In this document: piece after piece, positions 34,462-40,975 of the stretch | How the letters are laid out: the number at the start of each line of letters is the position of its first letter | Position numbering within the stretch: the stretch's first letter is position 1 | Source of the DNA: Bacteroidales bacterium | Lineage (GTDB): Bacteria; Bacteroidota; Bacteroidia; Bacteroidales; UBA932 | Assembly: GCA_017519865.1 (NCBI GenBank) | Contig: JAFWRQ010000014.1 | Coordinates: 1 to 64,000 of the forward strand | Length of the DNA stretch: 64,000 nucleotides | Reading direction: 5' to 3' | Program-made: the position numbers and the translations under genes | Notes under the pieces: generated by a model | What the model was told of the DNA's origin: nothing | Databases searched by the model: none | The model's input: the letters and a program-made list of their open reading frames with translations, nothing else

Positions 34462-34488
34462 CAAAGCGCCGGGAAATCCCTATATTTG
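34457..34488 (+). promoter_or_regulatory. consensus promoter of pepP, near-leaderless
   Basis: TTTG (34457-34460), 20 bp, TATATTTG (34481-34488) is a full match to the Bacteroidetes -33/-7 consensus. The ATG at 34495 lies 6 nt after the -7 box, about where transcription should start, so the mRNA is probably leaderless. Confidence 0.75.
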
Positions 34489-34494
34489 TGTGCT

Positions 34495-35928
34495 ATGTTC
34501 GCAAAAGATGTTTATGTCAGGAGGCGTCAGACGCTGATTGGCAGCATGAAGGCACAGGGAGCATCCGGCATCGCCCTTTTCCTCGGCAATGTCGAATCTC
34601 CGGCACAGTATAGGGATAATTGCTACAAGTTCCGCCAGGACAGCAACTGGCTTTATTACTTCGGCATCGATGAGCCGCGCTATGCTGCCGTCCTCGACCT
34701 TGACAGCGGCGAGGAAACCGTCTTTGCCGACGATGTAGAGATAGACGATATCATCTGGATGGGGCCCATGCCTTCTGTGGCCTCGGTCGCGGACGGAGTC
34801 GGCGTCGCGCATTCGGCGCCTTACGGCGCCCTCGGCGACGCCGTCGCCAGCGCCCGCAACCTCGGCCGCAAGGTCCATTTCCTGCCGGCTTCGAGGTATT
34901 ATAATGCGCTGAAACTCGGAGAGTTGCTGGGGGTCAACCCTTATGAGACCTTCAGCAAAGGCAAGGCCGGCTGCCCGGCCGCATCCCTCGAGATGGTCCG
35001 TGCCGTCGTGCAGATGCGCCTCGTCAAGGAAGACATAGAGATCGCAGAGCTTGACCACGCCTGTACCCTCGGCCAGCAGATGCACACGGTTGCCCGCCAG
35101 GGCATCCGCATCGGCGTCAAGGAGCAGGAGATTGTCGGGGCTATGGAAGCCCTCACGCTTGCCAAGGGTTGGGGCGTATCCTTCGCCACCATCCTCACCC
35201 AGCATGGCGAGATCTTCCACTGCCATTCCCACGAGGCCCTCATCGAGCCCGGGAAACTTCTCGTCATCGATGCCGGCCTCGAGACCAACGGCCACTACGC
35301 ATCTGACTTCACCCGCACCTATCCCACGGGCGGTAAGTTCACTGCCAGGCAGCGCGACATCTATCAGCTTGTCTATGAGTGCAATGAGCACGCTTTCAGC
35401 ATAACCCGTCCGGGCATTGCGTACCTTGACGTGCATCTGAGCGTCGCCCGCAGGATGCTCGAGGGCCTCAAGGACCTCGGCCTGGTGTGCGGCGACCTCG
35501 ACGCGATGGTCGAGCAGGGCATCGCCGGCCTCTTCATGCCGCACGGCCTCGGCCACAACATGGGCCTTGACGTTCATGACATGGAGGACCTCGGCGAGAA
35601 TCTCGTCGGCTACGGGCCGGGCCAGCAGCGCTCGGCTCAGCTCGGCCTGGGCAGCCTGCGCATGGCCAGGCCGCTCGTCCCCGGCAACGTCGTCACCGAC
35701 GAGCCGGGCATCTACTTCATCCCCGCCCTCATCGAGCAGTGGAAGAAGGAAGGGACCGACAAAGGCTTCGTCAACTATGGCAAGCTCGCCTCCTATTACG
35801 ATTTCGGAGGCATACGCCTCGAGGATGACGTCCTTATTACGGAAGGGGGTGCCCGCAGGCTAGGTTCCGACCGCCTGCCCATCGCTCCGGACGACGTTGA
35901 AGCGGCCATGGCGGCCGACAAGGGATAG
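34495..35928 (+). CDS. pepP: Xaa-Pro aminopeptidase
   Basis: ATG 34495 (MFAKDVYVRRRQTLIG) is chosen; an upstream TTG lies inside the -7 promoter box and is excluded. The 477-aa protein has an aminopeptidase-P N-terminal domain (RQDSNWLYYFGIDEPRYAAVLDL) and a pita-bread M24 domain with metal ligands in VIDAGLETNGHYASDFTRTYP, HGLGHNMGLDVHD, TDEPGIYFIP and GGIRLEDDVLI. It removes N-terminal residues before proline, most likely in the cytoplasm as there is no signal peptide. DUF456 and fabG follow closely on the same strand. Confidence 0.94.
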   Translation: MFAKDVYVRRRQTLIGSMKAQGASGIALFLGNVESPAQYRDNCYKFRQDSNWLYYFGIDEPRYAAVLDLDSGEETVFADDVEIDDIIWMGPMPSVASVADGVGVAHSAPYGALGDAVASARNLGRKVHFLPASRYYNALKLGELLGVNPYETFSKGKAGCPAASLEMVRAVVQMRLVKEDIEIAELDHACTLGQQMHTVARQGIRIGVKEQEIVGAMEALTLAKGWGVSFATILTQHGEIFHCHSHEALIEPGKLLVIDAGLETNGHYASDFTRTYPTGGKFTARQRDIYQLVYECNEHAFSITRPGIAYLDVHLSVARRMLEGLKDLGLVCGDLDAMVEQGIAGLFMPHGLGHNMGLDVHDMEDLGENLVGYGPGQQRSAQLGLGSLRMARPLVPGNVVTDEPGIYFIPALIEQWKKEGTDKGFVNYGKLASYYDFGGIRLEDDVLITEGGARRLGSDRLPIAPDDVEAAMAADKG

Positions 35929-35932
35929 GCCT

Positions 35933-36418
35933 ATGACCATCCTTGCCATCCTTGCCGTAGTAGCCGGCGTAGTAGGAATAGTCGGAAGCGTCGTTCCAGG
36001 CCTTCCCGGTCCTCCCATCAGTTGGGTGGGCCTGTTGCTGGCGTATCTCGCCAAAGGCACCAACGGCGCCGGAGACCCGATGACCACCAAGTTCCTGATC
36101 ATCTGGCTGGTCATCACAGTCATCGTGACCATACTCGACTACGTCATCCCGGCGTATTTCACCAGGATCACGGGCGGGACCAAGGCCTCAGCCCGCGGTG
36201 CCATCGCGGGCCTGTTCATCGGCCTGTTCGTCCCGCCGATCGGCATCATAGTAGGTACGCTCCTCGGAGCCTTCCTTGCCGACTTCTTTATCGAAGACAA
36301 GGGCGCGTGGCAGTCGTTCAAGGCCTCCATCGGGGCTTTTCTGGGATTTCTCGGAGGTACGGGCATCAAGCTCATATCCTCCGGCGTAATGATGTATTAT
36401 ATAATTGTCTATCTGTAA
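35933..36418 (+). CDS. DUF456 family membrane protein
   Basis: ATG 35933 (MTILAILAVVAGVVGIVGSVVPGLPGPPIS) is chosen, 4 bp after the pepP stop, giving 161 aa. The GSVVPGLPGPPISWVGLLLAYLA segment is the DUF456 hallmark. About four hydrophobic helices follow, with a second glycine-rich repeat (FIGLFVPPIGIIVGTLLGAF). The function is unknown; it is an inner-membrane protein. It lies in the same run as pepP and fabG, which tells little about its role. Confidence 0.88.
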   Translation: MTILAILAVVAGVVGIVGSVVPGLPGPPISWVGLLLAYLAKGTNGAGDPMTTKFLIIWLVITVIVTILDYVIPAYFTRITGGTKASARGAIAGLFIGLFVPPIGIIVGTLLGAFLADFFIEDKGAWQSFKASIGAFLGFLGGTGIKLISSGVMMYYIIVYL

Positions 36419-36426
36419 ATCAATAT

Positions 36427-37173
36427 ATGGGATTGCTTGACGGAAAGGTTGCGCTCATTACCGGCGCAGCGAGAGGGATTGGCAAGGCCATCGCCCTCAA
36501 ATTTGCCGAAGAAGGTGCAGATGTCGCCTTTACTGATTTGGTTATCAACGAAGCGGCGGAACAGACCGTGGCCGAGCTCGAGGCTTTCGGGCACAAGGTC
36601 AAGGCTTATGCATCCAACGCTGCCTCCTTCGAGGAGACGCATGCGGTAGTGGAGGAGATCCAGAAGGAGTTCGGCCGCATTGACATCCTTGTAAATAATG
36701 CCGGCATTACCAAGGACGGCCTTATGCTGCGCATGAGCGAGCAGCAGTGGGATGCAGTCCTTACTGTCAATCTAAAGTCCGCGTTCAATTTCATCCATGC
36801 ACTGACGCCAGTGATGGCGCGCCAGCGGAGCGGCTGCATCATCTCGATGTCCTCTGTCGTCGGTGTTTCCGGCAATGCCGGCCAGTGCAACTATTCCGCC
36901 TCCAAGGCCGGACTCATCGGCCTGACCAAGTCCATCGCCAAGGAGATGGGGCCGCGCGGCATCCGCGCCAACTGCATCGCCCCGGGCTTCATCATCTCTG
37001 ACATGACGGCCGCCCTTCCCGACGACGTGCGCGAGCAGTGGGTCAAGACTATCCCGCTTCGTCGCGGCGGCACTCCCGAGGACGTCGCCAAGGTGGCGCT
37101 CTTCCTCGCCAGCGACCTCTCCGCCTATGTCAGCGGCCAGGTCATCCACTGCTGCGGCGGCATGAACTGCTAG
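36427..37173 (+). CDS. fabG: 3-oxoacyl-ACP reductase (SDR family)
   Basis: ATG 36427 gives 248 aa, the family's usual length. The Rossmann loop is TGAARGIGKAIA, followed by NNAGITKDGLMLRM, the catalytic Ser in SMSSVVGVSGNAGQ, YSASKAGLIG (Tyr and Lys), and RANCIAPGFIISDMT. The end VSGQVIHCCGGMNC is typical of FabG (usually ...VDGGM.M). It reduces beta-ketoacyl-ACP with NADPH in fatty acid synthesis. FabG is common outside a fab cluster in Bacteroidetes; a different SDR substrate cannot be excluded. Confidence 0.88.
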   Translation: MGLLDGKVALITGAARGIGKAIALKFAEEGADVAFTDLVINEAAEQTVAELEAFGHKVKAYASNAASFEETHAVVEEIQKEFGRIDILVNNAGITKDGLMLRMSEQQWDAVLTVNLKSAFNFIHALTPVMARQRSGCIISMSSVVGVSGNAGQCNYSASKAGLIGLTKSIAKEMGPRGIRANCIAPGFIISDMTAALPDDVREQWVKTIPLRRGGTPEDVAKVALFLASDLSAYVSGQVIHCCGGMNC

Positions 37174-37278
37174 TTCTCTTTCGATAGCCCAGGCTGTTGT
37201 TACTACCACTTCTGGTTCCAGAGGCGGCATGGATTGTCGTTCTCCAGGGACTCTTGTGCCCAATCATTCTCTATCATC

Positions 37279-38190
37279 GTGGACCCTCTCCTGTCAAAAG
37301 TCACCTTGCGTGACGCCGGCACGGCATTGCTGGACCTCGCGATGCCGCGCCACTGCGTCGCTTGCCGCCGCCCCCTTGGCCTTCGCGAACGTTTTCTCTG
37401 TCTGGAATGTCAGGCAGACTTTCCTTTCACCCATTTCTGGGAACGCTCCCACAATCCCATGGCCGACAAGTTCAACGCCCTCATCCAGAAGGACCTTGAC
37501 GCCCTTTCCGTGCCCTCCATCTCCGCCGACCCGATTGTCCTTTCTCCCACTATGCGTGAGGTTTCACTGCCCCCCTCATCTCCCGACCCCAATACCTCCA
37601 CCGGGCCTTCTTCGTCAGTCGAGCCTTCCCCTTCGCTTCACGAGCCATACGCCTTCGCCGCTGCCCTTTTCTTCTACAACGCCGACTCGGATTACCGCCA
37701 TATCCCCTGGCACCTGAAATACGAAGGCGGGCTCGCGGCCGGGCGGTTTTTCGCCCGCATGCTGGGGGAGCGCCTCGCCGGCTCGCCGCAGTTCGCCGAC
37801 GTGGACATTGTCATCCCCGTTCCGCTGCACTGGACGCGGCGATGGCGGCGCGGCTACAACCAGGCGGAGGTCATAGCGCGCGAGCTGGCGGATGTCCTCG
37901 GCGCAGACCTGCGCACGGACATCCTCCGCCGCGCCCGCCGCACCCGCTCCCAGGTCCGCCTCGCCCCCGACGCCAAGGCCGCCAACGTCCGCGGCGCCTT
38001 CATCCTTCGGGCATTTCCCGAAGGATGTGACGCGGCTGACAGTGTGCTTCGGACGAAGCACGTGCTGTTGGTCGACGACACGTTCACCACCGGGTCGACG
38101 GTGAATGCCTGCCGCGCCGTGCTCAGGCAGGCATTCCCTCTCCCTACCCGCATCTCCGTCGCAACCCTGGCCTACGTCAGTTCTGAATAA
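37279..38190 (+). CDS. comF: ComF-family phosphoribosyltransferase-like protein
   Basis: It has a zinc finger (CVACRRPLGLRERFLCLEC), a Ser/Pro-rich spacer (about 85-115), HIPWHLKYEGGLAAGRFFARMLGERL, VPVPLHWTRRWRRGYNQAEVIAREL and the PRPP loop VLLVDDTFTTGSTVNAC. ComF proteins take part in DNA uptake or purine/nucleotide salvage-related steps; the activity is not settled. There is no good ATG: GTG 37279 is my choice, TTG 37234 and ATG 37342 are alternatives. A 27-bp REP palindrome (38001-38027) is read in frame as LRAFPEGC just before the PRPP loop, a coding insertion. The RAYT gene starts 28 bp downstream. Confidence 0.85.
   Translation: MDPLLSKVTLRDAGTALLDLAMPRHCVACRRPLGLRERFLCLECQADFPFTHFWERSHNPMADKFNALIQKDLDALSVPSISADPIVLSPTMREVSLPPSSPDPNTSTGPSSSVEPSPSLHEPYAFAAALFFYNADSDYRHIPWHLKYEGGLAAGRFFARMLGERLAGSPQFADVDIVIPVPLHWTRRWRRGYNQAEVIARELADVLGADLRTDILRRARRTRSQVRLAPDAKAANVRGAFILRAFPEGCDAADSVLRTKHVLLVDDTFTTGSTVNACRAVLRQAFPLPTRISVATLAYVSSE
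38001..38027 (-). repeat. REP palindrome inside comF
   Basis: CATCCTTCGGG and CCCGAAGGATG (11-bp perfect arms) enclose loop CATTT. It is the same element as the arrays at 39124-39234 and 59303-59413, but in opposite orientation, since those loops read AAATG or AAAAG. It is translated as part of ComF. Confidence 0.9.
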
Positions 38191-38217
38191 ATCAAATAAT
38201 CCCTAAATCTAAAAACT

Positions 38218-39150
38218 ATGACACCCGAAAGAAAATTCTACAGGAACGGCTTCCAGCACATCTTCCAGATTTCCGTCGACCGTGGCCTCATCTTCTACAC
38301 TGATGAGGATTGCATTGTATTCTTCACAATACTCTGCAGCATGGCGGTCAAGTACCGCGTCCGCATCGTAGCGGTCTGCATAATGAAAAACCATTTCCAT
38401 ATCCTTGTTCAATTCGTATTGAAGGACAATATGGAATCATTCCTGAACGCCCTCTGTTCCGTCTTTGCACGGAAGTACAATTTCAGATACAACAGAAAAG
38501 GTAAACTATTCAGAAAACCATATGGTAATGCCCCGAAGTACGGCGATGACATATATGGCTGTTTAATATACATTTACAATAATCCTATCCCCAAAAAGGC
38601 CAGGGAGACCGCAGTCGCATACCGATGGAATTTCCTTGCTTATATGGATTCCAGGAACCCTTTTTCCACTCCACTCAACAATACTTCAGACATTACCCTC
38701 CTGAAACAGAGATTCTCAATGGTGGAGAGGATCCACAGTTCCGGGAAGTATATCGACTATGCCGTCCTGGACTCATTGAAAGAAGGTTTGAATGATGAAC
38801 AGTATCTGCAGCTCCTGGACCACATAGTATCGGTATTTAATGTCATTGATTACAGCCTGATACAGTCAAAATGGAAGTCAAGGGAATCGCTGTGCGAAAT
38901 GCTTGGCCTGGTCAAGGGATTGGAATATGATCTGAACGAGGACCTTTCACGGGAGGATTACCGTAACTACGAAAGGATGAATGTGCTTGTCCGCAAGGCT
39001 GGTTTCAATCTGTCAAGGCGACGTTTCGACAGCGAAGACGCTGATCCTTCCCAGATAAGCCGTCTTCGCGGGATGGCCGTCTACAGCCTTAATCCCTCAG
39101 ACGTCGAATTGGCTAAATATTTTCATACCGGCGAGTACGCCCGAAGGTAG
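38218..39150 (+). CDS. REP-associated tyrosine transposase (RAYT), Y1/HUH family
   Basis: The 310-aa protein has a Y1 transposase domain in its first ~140 residues: the HUH motif NHFHIL (His59, His61), candidate nucleophile tyrosines Tyr87/Tyr91 in FARKYNFRYNRKGKLFR, and YIYNNPIPKKA. HUH enzymes cut single-stranded DNA through a 5'-phosphotyrosine, and RAYTs act on REP hairpins. The C-terminal half (about 150-310) is an extension beyond the usual 150-220 aa; it is helical and unrecognised. It has lower GC and other codon use than comF and the rSAM gene, which suggests transfer. REP palindromes lie 191 bp upstream and at its 3' end; the last codons and stop (ARR, TAG) are inside the first REP unit. 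Confidence 0.88.
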   Translation: MTPERKFYRNGFQHIFQISVDRGLIFYTDEDCIVFFTILCSMAVKYRVRIVAVCIMKNHFHILVQFVLKDNMESFLNALCSVFARKYNFRYNRKGKLFRKPYGNAPKYGDDIYGCLIYIYNNPIPKKARETAVAYRWNFLAYMDSRNPFSTPLNNTSDITLLKQRFSMVERIHSSGKYIDYAVLDSLKEGLNDEQYLQLLDHIVSVFNVIDYSLIQSKWKSRESLCEMLGLVKGLEYDLNEDLSREDYRNYERMNVLVRKAGFNLSRRRFDSEDADPSQISRLRGMAVYSLNPSDVELAKYFHTGEYARR

Positions 39151-39234
39151 TGTCTGAAACGCCCGCATCCTTCGGGAAATGCCCGAAGGAAGTGCACGAA
39201 ATGCCTGCATCCTTCGGGAAATGCCCGAAGGATG
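39124..39234 (+). repeat. REP array: three palindromes at 42-bp period
   Basis: Units at 39124-39150 (left arm diverged, right arm CCCGAAGGTAG), 39166-39192 (right arm CCCGAAGGAAG) and 39208-39234 (perfect CATCCTTCGGG/CCCGAAGGATG). Loops are AAATG in the last two. The 15-bp spacers are alike (TGTCTGAAACGCCCG, TGCACGAAATGCCTG). The period of 42 bp is four helical turns and 14 codons. The RAYT stop TAG forms the end of unit 1. Confidence 0.92.
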
Positions 39235-39237
39235 TTG

Positions 39238-39245
39238 TATTTTTG
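39238..39245 (+). promoter_or_regulatory. -7 box of the rSAM/lipoprotein operon
   Basis: TATTTTTG fits TAnnTTTG, begins 4 nt after the last REP unit and lies 48 nt before ATG 39294. The -33 position falls inside the REP hairpin (TTCG at 39213-39216, 21 bp away), so the palindrome may influence this promoter. Confidence 0.5.
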
Positions 39246-39293
39246 CGCAGTATTTGGGAAGGGAGGGCGTTTAAAGCAGTGGAAAAAGAAAGA

Positions 39294-40367
39294 ATGGAGA
39301 GAATCTTGCTCAGGCGCAGGATGGCGCTGGACATAGTGAAGCGGCTGCAGGACGAGGCGGTGGAGAAGCACGGGCTCAACCAGCTGTTCTGGGAATGCAC
39401 GCTGCGCTGCAACCTTGCCTGCAGGCATTGCGGCAGCGACTGCCGTACTCAGTCAGCGGTCAAGGATATGCCGGTGGAGGACTTCTGCAGGGCGCTGGAT
39501 TCCGTCGCGCGGGAATGCGACCCGCACAAGGTGATGGTGAACATCACCGGCGGGGAGCCGCTGGTCCGCGCTGACCTCGAGGCCTGCGGCCGCGCCATCT
39601 ACGAGCGCGGATTCCCCTGGGGGATGGTCACCAACGGCCTCGCGCTCACTCCCGCACGCTACAGAAGCCTGCTTGCAAGCGGCCTCAGAGCGATGACCAT
39701 CAGCCTGGACGGCCTCGGCGAGGTCCACGACTGGATGCGCGGCCGGCCGGGCACCTTCAAGAAGGCCTCGGAGGCTATCAAGATGGTCATAGACTCCGGT
39801 GAGATAGAGTTCGACGTCGTCACCTGCGTGAACAGGCGCAGCCTCCCCCAACTCGAAGACCTGAAGGAGTATCTCATCGGCCTGGGCCTCAAGTCCTGGC
39901 GCCTGTTCACGATTTTCCCTGTCGGGCGGGCGGCCGGAGACCCGGAGCTCCTCCTTGACGGAAGGGAGCTCCGGCAGTTGATGGATTTCATCAAGGCCAC
40001 CCGCAAGGAAGGCCGCATCCATGCTTCTTTCGCCTGCGAAGGCTTCCTGGGCAATTACGAGGGGGAGGTCCGCGACCAGTTCTATATGTGCCAGGCGGGC
40101 GTGACCGTCGGCTCCGTCCTGGCCGACGGGTCCATCTCCGCCTGCCCGAGCATCCGCGCGGACTATGTCCAGGGCAATATCTACGAGGACGATTTCATGG
40201 AGGTATGGAACCGACGTTTCCAGCCTTACCGCGACCGTTCGTGGATGAAGAAGGACGAATGCGCCGACTGCCGCTACTGGAAATACTGCCGCGGCAACGG
40301 CATGCACCTGCGCGATGAAAACGGCAGGCTGGTCCAATGTTTGATGCAAAAAATGTCAAAGATATGA
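39294..40367 (+). CDS. radical SAM/SPASM enzyme of the rSAM/lipoprotein system
   Basis: ATG 39294 (MERILLRRRMALDIVKRLQDEA) is chosen; a longer GTG-started ORF would translate the REP array and is rejected. The 357-aa protein has the 4Fe-4S motif Cys39-x3-Cys43-x2-Cys46 (CNLACRHC), TGGEPLVRADL, TISLDGL, and a C-terminal SPASM-type cysteine set (MCQAG, ACPSI, CADCRYWKYC, QCL). The arrangement with a small lipoprotein overlapping by 4 bp matches the Bacteroidetes rSAM/lipoprotein pair (TIGR04133/TIGR04134 as I recall them). It probably modifies the partner lipoprotein or another peptide; the chemistry is unknown. Confidence 0.85.
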   Translation: MERILLRRRMALDIVKRLQDEAVEKHGLNQLFWECTLRCNLACRHCGSDCRTQSAVKDMPVEDFCRALDSVARECDPHKVMVNITGGEPLVRADLEACGRAIYERGFPWGMVTNGLALTPARYRSLLASGLRAMTISLDGLGEVHDWMRGRPGTFKKASEAIKMVIDSGEIEFDVVTCVNRRSLPQLEDLKEYLIGLGLKSWRLFTIFPVGRAAGDPELLLDGRELRQLMDFIKATRKEGRIHASFACEGFLGNYEGEVRDQFYMCQAGVTVGSVLADGSISACPSIRADYVQGNIYEDDFMEVWNRRFQPYRDRSWMKKDECADCRYWKYCRGNGMHLRDENGRLVQCLMQKMSKI

Positions 40368-40849
40368 GTATGAGGATAAAAAGAATCTGGAGATTCCTGG
40401 CATCGACCGTCCTCGGTCTGCTGGGCTTCTCGTCATGTGAATGGCTCGGAATAGGATTGTGCATGTACGGCGAGCCGCATGCCGATTTCAAGGCCATAGG
40501 CACGGTGAGCGACGAAACTGGAAAACCCATCGAGGGCATCCGTGTTGCCGTCCAGCAGCACAGGCACTACGAGAATTCCGAGTCGGTCATCTACGATCAG
40601 AACGATTGGTATGACAACGATACCTTATTCACGGATTCCAAAGGAAGATACGAGTTGGTGAGGAGCGTTTTCAGTGCGCCGAACAGGGTGACCGTCGTTT
40701 TCGAGGACATCGACGGTGGGGAGAACGGAGGAGAGTTCGAGAAGGCCGAAGCCAATCCTAAAGTCACTCAGACCAAGAAGGGCGACAAGAACTGGTACAA
40801 CGGCGCCTTCCAGGCTGAAGCCGACGTGGTGATGCACAAGGTGAAATAG
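40364..40849 (+). CDS. lipoprotein partner of the rSAM/lipoprotein system
   Basis: ATG 40364 overlaps the rSAM stop (ATGA), giving 161 aa and translational coupling; ATG 40370 is an alternative. The signal peptide ends at Cys25 (FLASTVLGLLGFSSC). The mature part has the family's MYGEPHADFKAIGTVSDETGKPIEGIRVAV, a carboxypeptidase-regulatory-like beta sandwich, then DTLFTDSKGRYELVRSVFSA. It should be attached to a membrane on the periplasmic side or exported. Residues that the rSAM might modify cannot be named; the conserved segment around YGEPHADF is a candidate region. A terminator follows at 40909-40942. Confidence 0.8.
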   Translation: MSMRIKRIWRFLASTVLGLLGFSSCEWLGIGLCMYGEPHADFKAIGTVSDETGKPIEGIRVAVQQHRHYENSESVIYDQNDWYDNDTLFTDSKGRYELVRSVFSAPNRVTVVFEDIDGGENGGEFEKAEANPKVTQTKKGDKNWYNGAFQAEADVVMHKVK

Positions 40850-40908
40850 TAACAGACGGGGCCGCCAAAGGGCGGAATGCCGGCAATTACATAAGACAAC
40901 GTTATTTT

Positions 40909-40952
40909 CAGGATGTCCGGACGGGCATCCTGAAAGTTTTTTATTATCTTTA
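40909..40952 (+). terminator. rho-independent terminator of the rSAM/lipoprotein operon, followed by the next promoter
   Basis: CAGGATG (40909-40915) pairs with CATCCTG (40926-40932), with an inner CCG/CGG stem, and after AAAG comes TTTTTT (40937-40942). Right behind it TATCTTTA (40945-40952) is a -7-like box for the gene starting at 40976. Confidence 0.8.
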
Positions 40953-40975
40953 CGAATCAAGCAAATTCTCTCACC

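Noticed and set aside
34486-34494. TTG start for the Xaa-Pro aminopeptidase
   Set aside because: The TTG is part of the TATATTTG promoter box.
36022-36426. Extended N-terminus of the FabG ORF
   Set aside because: It reads through the DUF456 gene in another frame; FabG begins at ATG 36427 with the usual length.
39124-39234. Three repeats at regular spacing, considered as a short CRISPR array
   Set aside because: Repeats are palindromes of 27 bp with 15-bp spacers that resemble each other, no cas genes are near, and the same unit occurs inside comF.
39150-39293. N-terminal extension of the radical SAM ORF from GTG 39150
   Set aside because: It translates the REP array twice (ASFGKCPK) and lies upstream of the -7 box; ATG 39294 starts the conserved protein.
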